Positions 26,948 through 33,579 of a DNA stretch of 64,000 bases are shown in pieces. The notes beneath the pieces were generated by a model. It saw only the letters and a list, made by a program, of their open reading frames with translations, was not told where the DNA came from and searched no databases. The first letter of the stretch is position 1. The number at the start of each line of letters is the position of its first letter. The DNA is from Mycobacterium paraffinicum (GTDB lineage Bacteria; Actinomycetota; Actinomycetes; Mycobacteriales; Mycobacteriaceae), in NCBI RefSeq assembly GCF_001907675.1, contig NZ_MPNT01000016.1, forward strand, positions 72,151-136,150, written 5' to 3'. The position numbers and the translations under genes were made by a program.

Positions 26948-29280
26948 CCATCGCTCATCCGTTGGGCTCCGCCCCTTCCCCGCACGACCGCAACGCCACG
27001 CCCGACCTTGATCTCATCGCCTCGCGTGTGCTGTGGCTGTCCACAGCGATGGTCCACCACGCGAACCGAATTCGGCCAAACCCCAGTGGCTTGAAAGTTG
27101 GCGGACATCAAGCATCGTCTGCCTCAATGGTGGGCATCATGACGGCGTTGTACTTCGGGCAACTCCAGCCCGATGACCGGGTCTCGGTGAAACCACACGC
27201 CTCCCCGGTACTGCACAGCATCAACTATCTGCTCGGAACCCTCGACAACCGGTATATGACGACGTTGCGGGAATTCGGCGGCCTGCAAAGTTACCCAAGT
27301 CGGTCTAAAGATCCCGACCCGGTCGACTACTCCACCGGATCGGTGGGAATCGGTGCTACCGCCCCTATTTGGGCTACGTTCGCTCGCCGTTACGTCGACA
27401 CCGTATTCGGGGGTGCCGGAACGGGACGTCAATACTCTCTGGTGGGCGACGCAGAACTCGACGAGGGCGCGGTGTGGGAGGCGGTGATGGACGCAGGCGT
27501 GCAGGAACTGGGCGAGATCGTCTGGATCGTCGACATGAACCGCCAGTCCTTGGATCGCGTCGTGCCCCATATCGCCTCCCAGCGTCTACAGGACACGTTC
27601 ACCGCCGCTGGCTGGCAAGTGCTCACCGTGAAATTCGGAATGCTGCTCGAGGAGCTGTTCAGCCGACCCGGGGGCGACGCGCTGCGTACCCGGATCCTGA
27701 CCATGCCCAACCCCGAATATCAACGCCTGCTGCGCTGTTCAGCTGACGAACTGCGCTCGCGCCTACCCGGTAACGGCCCGGATGCCGCCACCGTCGCCGC
27801 GGTGATCAACGATCTCGACGACGCCACCCTGTTGAAGGCGATCGGCAACCTCGGCGGCCACGACATCACCGCCATGCAACAGGCTTACGCCCAGATCGAC
27901 GACTCCCGCCCCACCATCATCCTCGCCTACACGATCAAGGGGTACGGGCTCCCCACCCAAGGTCATCCGCAAAACCACTCCTCGCTGCTCACCGACGAAC
28001 AGTTCATCCAGCTGGCCCACACATTGGGCGAAGACCCGCACAATCCCTTCCGGCGCTTCGACTCTCACTCATCGCCCGGCCAGCTCTGCGAGCGGACGGC
28101 CAAGCGATTACGCCGCGGCGAAATTCGCACCAGTGAACCGCCGCCGGTGCCGACCGACATCGGCCGCACCCCTCCCGCAGTGTCGAACACCCAGAGCGCA
28201 CTGGGACGCACGTTACTCGATCTGACGCGCGAGGCTCCCGAGGTCGCACGACGAGTGGTGACGGTGAGCCCCGACGTCAGCTCCAGCACCAACCTCGCCG
28301 GGTGGCTCAACAAGGTGGGTGTGTGGTCGCCTTCGGAGCGGCCCGACTGGTTCGCCGACGACGCCGACTCCATCATGCATTGGCGTGAAAGTCCGACCGG
28401 GCAACACATGGAACTCGGCATCGCCGAAGTCAACCTGGTGGGCCTGCTCGGTGAGCTTGGCGCCACGTGGAGCCGGTGGGGCGAACCGCTGCTTCCCATC
28501 GGTGTCCTCTACGACCCGTTCGTCGAACGTGCACTCGAACCGTGGTCGTTCGGCATTTACGCCGGCGGGCAATCCATTCTCGTCGGCACCCCGTCTGGAG
28601 TCTCCCTGGCCTCCGAAGGCGGTGCGCACCAGTCGATCAAGACGCCGTCCATCGGTCTTGAGCAGCCCGGCTGCATCAGCTACGAGCCGGCATTCGCCGC
28701 CGAGGTCGAGTGGATCCTGCTGCACTGCCTCGGCCTCTTGGGACGCCCCGACGGAACCTCGTCCTATCTCCGGCTGTCCACCCGGCCCGTCCGCCAAGAG
28801 CTGGCGCGCATCCCGCAAGATCCCGCCGCCCGCGAACGGCGTCGCCGCCACGTACTCGCCGGTGCCTACACGCTACGCCCGGTCGCCACGCCGGCGGTCT
28901 GCATCGTCGCGGTGGGAGCGCTGGCCACCGAGGCCAACGACGCCGCCGACCGGCTCGCCGACATGGGCGTTGAGGCCGAAGTCGTCTGCGTGACAAGCCC
29001 AGACCTCCTCTACCGCGCCGTCCGGAGTCGCGACGGGCTGGCCGAGGCGCCCTCTTGGATCCTGGACCAAGTTTTCCCTGCCGAGCGCTCCGCGCCGATG
29101 GTCACCGTCCTCGACGGTCATCCGCATACCCTGACCTTCCTGGCAACTATCAATCAGGTGCGCTGTAAATCCTTGGGAGTGAGCACATTCGGGCAGGCCG
29201 GCGACCTCGATGCGGTGTACCGCTACCACGGTATCGACGCCGACAGTATCGTGCGCGCCGCGCTTGACGTCACCTCGTAA
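26944..29280 (+). CDS. AceE/transketolase-like thiamine diphosphate enzyme
   Basis: 778 residues from GTG 26944, coupled to the hydroxylase stop. The order GGHQASSASMVGIMTALYFG, KPHASPVLHSINYLLGTLDN, LVGDAELDEGAVWEAVMDAG (the GDG-type TPP/Mg motif) and a second pyrimidine-binding half (MELGIAEVNLVGLLGELGAT) matches homodimeric pyruvate dehydrogenase E1 (AceE). It is about 100 residues shorter than E. coli AceE. No E2 or E3 gene is near, so it probably acts alone on a 2-oxoacid, by decarboxylation or carboligation. Confidence 0.82.
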   Translation: MTIAHPLGSAPSPHDRNATPDLDLIASRVLWLSTAMVHHANRIRPNPSGLKVGGHQASSASMVGIMTALYFGQLQPDDRVSVKPHASPVLHSINYLLGTLDNRYMTTLREFGGLQSYPSRSKDPDPVDYSTGSVGIGATAPIWATFARRYVDTVFGGAGTGRQYSLVGDAELDEGAVWEAVMDAGVQELGEIVWIVDMNRQSLDRVVPHIASQRLQDTFTAAGWQVLTVKFGMLLEELFSRPGGDALRTRILTMPNPEYQRLLRCSADELRSRLPGNGPDAATVAAVINDLDDATLLKAIGNLGGHDITAMQQAYAQIDDSRPTIILAYTIKGYGLPTQGHPQNHSSLLTDEQFIQLAHTLGEDPHNPFRRFDSHSSPGQLCERTAKRLRRGEIRTSEPPPVPTDIGRTPPAVSNTQSALGRTLLDLTREAPEVARRVVTVSPDVSSSTNLAGWLNKVGVWSPSERPDWFADDADSIMHWRESPTGQHMELGIAEVNLVGLLGELGATWSRWGEPLLPIGVLYDPFVERALEPWSFGIYAGGQSILVGTPSGVSLASEGGAHQSIKTPSIGLEQPGCISYEPAFAAEVEWILLHCLGLLGRPDGTSSYLRLSTRPVRQELARIPQDPAARERRRRHVLAGAYTLRPVATPAVCIVAVGALATEANDAADRLADMGVEAEVVCVTSPDLLYRAVRSRDGLAEAPSWILDQVFPAERSAPMVTVLDGHPHTLTFLATINQVRCKSLGVSTFGQAGDLDAVYRYHGIDADSIVRAALDVTS

Positions 29281-29289
29281 GGAACGCAT

Positions 29290-30048
29290 ATGAGCCATCG
29301 CCTCGAAGGCCGCACCGCACTGATCACCGGGTCGGGCCGCAACATCGGACGCGCCATCGCTGTGCTTTTCGCCCGCCAGGGCGCCAACATCATCGTCAAC
29401 GGTCACCAGGACAGGGGGGCCGTCGATGACACCGTGCGCGAGATCGAAAATCTCGGCGGCGCAGCGATCGGCGTAATGGCCGATGTGTCCGACCCCGACG
29501 CGGTTGCATCCATGATTGCCGAGGGCGAAGCACGTTTCGGCTCGATCGATATCGCCGTCAACAACGTCGCGCGACGCAAACGCCAACCGCTGGAAGAGAT
29601 CTCCATCGCCGACTGGCAGGAGACCATCAACTACAACCTCAACTCGGCATTCTATGTCGTCCATTACGTACTGCCGGGCATGCGGCAGCGCGGGTGGGGT
29701 CGCATCATCAACATCGCCGGCTACGACGCCTGGACCGGGCATATCTCTCAACGCGCACACAACGTGGCGGCCAAGGCCGGCATGCACGGACTGACCAAAG
29801 CCGTCGCGCGGGAAGCGGGCGTCTGGGGCGTTACCTGCAACACCGTTGCGCCCGGCGCCATCAACACCATTCGTGACGAGTCGCAGTACACGCACGTGGA
29901 CATCGAAGCGATCGCCCAGCGCCTGGCCATCAAGAAGGCCGGCGATCCCGAAGACATCGCGGAGGCATGTCTGTATGTCGCCGGCGAGTCGGGCAAGTTC
30001 GTGACCGGCCAGGTCATTCACGTCAACGGCGGCGAATTCATGCTGTGA
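29290..30048 (+). CDS. SDR family protein lacking catalytic Ser and Tyr
   Basis: 252 residues, last of the catabolic operon. The cofactor motif TGSGRNIGRAIAVLFA is intact and Lys162 is kept. The YxxxK tyrosine is replaced by Asn158 (HNVAAK), and the usual serine position in NIAG is Gly144; NNAG reads NNVA. The C-terminus (FVTGQVIHVNGGEFML) is normal. It may bind NAD(P) without classical dehydrogenase chemistry, or use other residues. AGGAAC provides the ribosome binding site. Confidence 0.85.
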   Translation: MSHRLEGRTALITGSGRNIGRAIAVLFARQGANIIVNGHQDRGAVDDTVREIENLGGAAIGVMADVSDPDAVASMIAEGEARFGSIDIAVNNVARRKRQPLEEISIADWQETINYNLNSAFYVVHYVLPGMRQRGWGRIINIAGYDAWTGHISQRAHNVAAKAGMHGLTKAVAREAGVWGVTCNTVAPGAINTIRDESQYTHVDIEAIAQRLAIKKAGDPEDIAEACLYVAGESGKFVTGQVIHVNGGEFML

Positions 30049-30370
30049 GCCCGATGCCGGATGGACGACTATCACCGAAGGTGACATTGATCTTGAGAAC
30101 CAACACGAGCGCCTGTGGCCTCTCGGACTTCCTGTCCACCGGCGCCGTCCGACGGCCTGGTCTGTCTGCCGACGATCCTGGCGGACCTCCCGGCGCAGAT
30201 CATCCTGCGCACCGAGGGTGCAGATTTGCGTCGGTTGCATTCGCCGTGCAACCATTTGCGAAGCCTTCCGGACGAAGTGCTCGGCGCGGTCTGCCCGAGC
30301 GGTTGCGTCAGCCGGTCCGCGAGAGGCCGCTTCGGACGGACCCGCTGAGTACCACATGAATGAGGGAGCG
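30049..30370. other. Intergenic stretch, no feature recognised
   Basis: About 320 bp between the catabolic operon and the next SDR gene. Frames on both strands lack family resemblance. The promoter of the SDR/NmrA operon must lie here; no clear dyad was seen. GAGGGAGCG at the end is the ribosome binding site for ATG 30371. Confidence 0.5.
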
Positions 30371-31165
30371 ATGTCTTATCGACCGTCACGGTCTCTGGTC
30401 ACCGGCGCCAGTTCGGGCATCGGGGTGGCATTCGCACGGCAATTGGCCGCGCGCGGCTCGGATCTGGTTCTAGTCGCGCGGCGGCAAGACAGGCTTGAGC
30501 ACGTTGCCCGCGAACTCATGACGGCACACGGAATCACCTGTGAGACTGTTGCATTCGATCTGTCGATCGACGGAGCAGGGGCAGCCCTGCGTAAGGAGGT
30601 CGGCGGCGAGTTCGACCTCGTGGTCAACAATGCCGGCTTTGCCACGCAAGGCCCGTTTCTGACCGGCAGCGGCGAGGAGTTCGCTCGCGTGATCGCCGTG
30701 GATGTCCGGGCCGTGGTGGACATGTGCCACGCCTTTCTGCCCGCAATGGTCGAGCGGGGACACGGGGCCATCGTCAACGTCTCCAGCACCACCGCATTTC
30801 AGCCGGTCCCCTCGCTTGCCGTTTACTCGGCGGCCAAGGCATTCGTTCAGAGCTTCTCTCAGTCGCTTTGGTACGAAGCCAAACAGCATGACGTCAAGGT
30901 TTTCGCGCTCGCCCCAGGACCCACGCGGACCGAGTTCTTCGACGTCATCGGTGAGGGCGCGGCGGTCGCCGGACGGATGCAGACGGCCGAGCAAGTAGCG
31001 GCCACAGGCATGCGTGCCCTTGATCGCCGGTCGACTCCGCCCTATGTCGTTTCGGGAATTGCGAACGCGTGGACGGCGCGGCTTGCGGGACTGATCCCTC
31101 GCAGGCTTCTCATTCCATTCGTGGCACGCATCCTGCAGCCAATGCACCCGGTGCCACCGCCATGA
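30371..31165 (+). CDS. SDR family oxidoreductase
   Basis: 264 residues from ATG 30371 with GAGGGAG directly upstream. TGASSGIGVAFARQLAARGS, NNAG (residues 86-89), Ser139 and YSAAKAF with Tyr152/Lys156 form a complete classical active site. The C-terminus is hydrophobic (LIPRRLLIPFVARILQP), as in DltE/YqjQ-like SDRs that touch membranes. Its stop overlaps the start of a small frame by ATGA, and that in turn overlaps the NmrA-like gene. Confidence 0.88.
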   Translation: MSYRPSRSLVTGASSGIGVAFARQLAARGSDLVLVARRQDRLEHVARELMTAHGITCETVAFDLSIDGAGAALRKEVGGEFDLVVNNAGFATQGPFLTGSGEEFARVIAVDVRAVVDMCHAFLPAMVERGHGAIVNVSSTTAFQPVPSLAVYSAAKAFVQSFSQSLWYEAKQHDVKVFALAPGPTRTEFFDVIGEGAAVAGRMQTAEQVAATGMRALDRRSTPPYVVSGIANAWTARLAGLIPRRLLIPFVARILQPMHPVPPP

Positions 31166-31329
31166 AGATCGCGACGCGTTTGCTGATGCACGGGGGCCGC
31201 GATTCCTTTCCGGCTCATCTCAAAGGAGGACACGTGACAACTACACCGCTGCGCGGCGGCCCGACCGTACCGCCGCACTGCAACCGATCGCGCCTGCGTT
31301 CCGAACCGTCGTCAGGATTGCGATCATGA
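31162..31329 (+). CDS. Small basic hypothetical protein, coupled on both sides
   Basis: A 55-codon frame whose ATG overlaps the SDR stop (ATGA at 31162) and whose stop overlaps the NmrA-like start (ATGA at 31326). It contains an internal GTG at 31234 behind a very strong AAAGGAGG site. The product is rich in Arg, Pro and Ser with no recognised motif. It may be a real small protein, or may only carry ribosomes to the NmrA-like gene, which has a weak site of its own. Confidence 0.4.
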   Translation: MKIATRLLMHGGRDSFPAHLKGGHVTTTPLRGGPTVPPHCNRSRLRSEPSSGLRS

Positions 31330-32303
31330 TCGTGGTCACCAGTGCCGCAGGCGGTGTCGGACGCCCGCTGGTCCGCGGCCTTCGTGGACGCGGGTTGGAC
31401 GTACGGGCATTCGTCAAGAATGACGCCCAGGCCCAACTGGCGCGCAGCGACGGGGCAACCGAGATTGTGGTGGGCGACCTGCGAAACCGCACAGATCTCG
31501 AGAGGGCGTTCACCGGCGCGAAACGGTTGTACCACGCCGCTCCGACGCAACTCATCGATGAGGTCCCCGTTGCCCAAGCCCTCATCGAGATTTGCGCGGC
31601 CAACGGGGTGGAACACATCGGCTTTCACTCGGTAATTCATCCCGACATCGACGCGCTGGTCCATCACCATCAGAAGCTTTTGGTGGAGCGACTGTTGCAC
31701 GATTCGGGCTTGCCGGTGACCATTTTGCGTCCGTCCCATTACATGCAGAATTATCTAGAGTTCTGGGAGTTCATCCAGGCGGGCCTGATGCCCTATCCCG
31801 TGTCACCAACCAGCGTGATGGGCATGGTCGACGCCGAAGATATCGCCGAGGCGGCCGCCAATGTGCTCAGCGCACCCGACGAGCACGTGGGTAAGACCTA
31901 CGACCTCTCCGCAGAGGCACTCGACCGCAACGAGATGGCAGAGATCTGGAGCCGGGTGCTGGGACACCCGGTCACCGCTATTCGCCTGCCGCCCAACACT
32001 GTCGAGAACGCTCTCCTCGCCGCGCCGGCGCTGGGAGCCGCCGTGGTTCAGTCACTGCTCAACACCAAGCTCAGGGCATTGCCCCACCTCGTTCGCGGCG
32101 TCCGTGACTCGTCCAATGCACGAGGCATCCGCAATTGGCCCTCCGACGCGCGCAGCACCTACGTCGGGATGATGACGTATTACGACACCAATGGCCTGCC
32201 TCCCGGCAATATGGCCGACCTGCCGAAGCTGTTGGGTCGCAAGCCCACAAGTTATGAACAGTTCGCCAGACGTGTGGCGGCCACAGAAGGGAGCAGCCGC
32301 TGA
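31326..32303 (+). CDS. NmrA-like NAD(P)-binding protein
   Basis: 325 residues. The N-terminal VVTSAAGGVGRPLVRGLRGR is the atypical-SDR Rossmann motif, with VGDLRNRTDLERAFTGA and a C-terminal half including ILRPSHYMQNYLEF and MVDAEDIAEAAANVLSAP. NmrA-like proteins bind NAD(P) and serve as redox sensors or quinone reductases. A second NmrA-like gene is at 51900. It converges on the double-HTH TetR gene. Confidence 0.85.
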   Translation: MIVVTSAAGGVGRPLVRGLRGRGLDVRAFVKNDAQAQLARSDGATEIVVGDLRNRTDLERAFTGAKRLYHAAPTQLIDEVPVAQALIEICAANGVEHIGFHSVIHPDIDALVHHHQKLLVERLLHDSGLPVTILRPSHYMQNYLEFWEFIQAGLMPYPVSPTSVMGMVDAEDIAEAAANVLSAPDEHVGKTYDLSAEALDRNEMAEIWSRVLGHPVTAIRLPPNTVENALLAAPALGAAVVQSLLNTKLRALPHLVRGVRDSSNARGIRNWPSDARSTYVGMMTYYDTNGLPPGNMADLPKLLGRKPTSYEQFARRVAATEGSSR

Positions 32304-32327
32304 GGCTGGCCGTTGCGGAAACCTGTG

Positions 32328-33134
32328 CTACTCGGGCGCCACGATGAGCCAAAGCCGGTCGACAAGGCGGATTGCCTGATCCGGATCGACGCCTTCGAAC
32401 ACGCTCGCATGGATTCCCCGCATGGCGCCGGTAACCGCCCCCGCACAGGCTTCTACGTCAACGTCGGCGTCCAGCGCGCCGCCTTCGACGAGACAAACCA
32501 ACAGCTCAGCGAGGGCACGTTCGAAGGCCTCGTGCCAACGCTGCGCGAAGCTGTCCTTGCGCGGCACGCCCAGATCACGGAACAAGACGTGCGCCGCGGG
32601 CGTGGCGTAAATCGCCTCGGCGGCCACCCGAAGGAACACGCGCAATTGCTGTCGCGGCTGGTCGGACCAGGTCGCACTGCCGTAGCGCCGCTGCATTTCG
32701 GCGATGAGTTCGGTTGCCGCATTATCGATAGCGGCGTGAAACAGATCGCGTTTGCTCGCGAAGTGATGGAATGCGGTTCGCAGTCCTACTCCGGCAGTCC
32801 GCGCCACCTCCTCTACCGTGATTTCACCGTAGTCGCGGATGCGGAGCAGGTCCTGGGTGGTCTCGACGAGACGTGCAGCGGTTGCGACGGTCGGTTGTTC
32901 ATGCGACGAAAGAGGCTGTTTGGCCCACCGATACAACGTGGCAGGGTGGACACCCAGGTCACGCGCCACTTGAGCGGCGTCGCCGTTGGGGCCGAACGCA
33001 CGGGCAACCGCAGCCCGGCGTTCTTCTGGACTGTGCCGATTCGCAGGAGACACCCGCCGATCGTAAGGACTGCGGGGCGGATATCTCTGCGCCACCTCGG
33101 ATCCAAGGACAATGCGTCGTGAGTGCCAAGACAA
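32328..33134 (-). CDS. TetR-type regulator with an extra N-terminal helix-turn-helix
   Basis: Up to 268 residues. Residues about 36-72 (SPEERRAAVARAF, then DAAQVARDLGVHPATLYRWA) form a transposase/InsE-type helix-turn-helix. Residues about 92-130 (RIRDYGEITVEEVARTAGVG, LRTAFHHFASKRDLFHAAID) are a normal TetR DNA-binding domain with its ligand domain behind it. Two DNA-binding units in one chain are unusual. The start is uncertain; a GTG at 33053 also precedes both domains. A long inverted repeat lies upstream. Confidence 0.82.
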   Translation of the reverse strand: MSWHSRRIVLGSEVAQRYPPRSPYDRRVSPANRHSPEERRAAVARAFGPNGDAAQVARDLGVHPATLYRWAKQPLSSHEQPTVATAARLVETTQDLLRIRDYGEITVEEVARTAGVGLRTAFHHFASKRDLFHAAIDNAATELIAEMQRRYGSATWSDQPRQQLRVFLRVAAEAIYATPAAHVLFRDLGVPRKDSFAQRWHEAFERALAELLVCLVEGGALDADVDVEACAGAVTGAMRGIHASVFEGVDPDQAIRLVDRLWLIVAPE

Positions 33135-33240
33135 AGCCTCGACCGAGAGACTTCGAAACCGAAGCAGCGCAGGCTGGCCCGAGCGCCCCGCGCCATCACA
33201 CCGTTAGGCGGGCACGCACACCCCTAGTCCGAAGAGTGGA

Positions 33241-33315
33241 AAATTCGCACTCTAAGTCCAATTGGACAGCAGGTGAGCACTCGACTTGGGAATTGGACAC
33301 TGAACTTGAAAAACC
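33241..33315. repeat. GTCCAATTGGAC element, left copy
   Basis: A perfect 12-bp palindrome GTCCAATTGGAC (33256-33267) is preceded by ATTCGCACTCT and followed, 35 bp on from its first base, by AATTGGACA (33291-33299) and a TTGAAAAACC tail. The same ordered set of blocks recurs at 56950-57020 in the same orientation, 23.7 kb away. It may be a regulatory site, an integration scar or part of a mobile unit. Confidence 0.6.
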
Positions 33316-33330
33316 GCACGACTGTCGAGA

Positions 33331-33411
33331 TGCAACGAAGATTGACAAGACACGCCTGGCTACTTTGACAAAACGTCGACGTGTCGCGAGAGCTTGTTAA
33401 TCTTCGTTGCA
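33331..33411. repeat. Long inverted repeat upstream of double-HTH regulator
   Basis: Left arm 33331-33349 (TGCAACGAAGATTGACAAG) and right arm 33393-33411 (CTTGTTAATCTTCGTTGCA) match at 18 of 19 positions and enclose 43 bp. The inner part holds the palindrome ACGTCGACGT. It could be a pair of operators for the double-HTH protein, or a hairpin ending mmpL transcription. Confidence 0.65.
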
Positions 33412-33579
33412 CAACTGCAGCTCTGCGGTATTCCAGCAGACGGATCGCCGACGATTTGGGGTGCGCGCGACCCCGTGGGTGTTCGGTTGCATTCGGCACT
33501 TCCTTTTCGTTGTTGTCGGACGTCGCAACCAATGAGCACTGCGCTACGAAGCTATGCAGGCGCCGGGGCAGCTGCACTG

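Larger units (their letters stand above)
33135..33579. other. Long intergenic region with two repeat structures
   Basis: About 445 bp between the double-HTH regulator start and the mmpL stop. No coding frame is convincing. It holds the GTCCAATTGGAC element (33241-33315) and a long inverted repeat (33331-33411), annotated separately. GC content is visibly lower than in the flanking genes. Confidence 0.6.

Noticed and set aside
28873..30357. A 494-codon minus-strand frame opposite the AceE-like and SDR genes
   Set aside because: It is antisense to two well-supported genes and shows no protein-family pattern.
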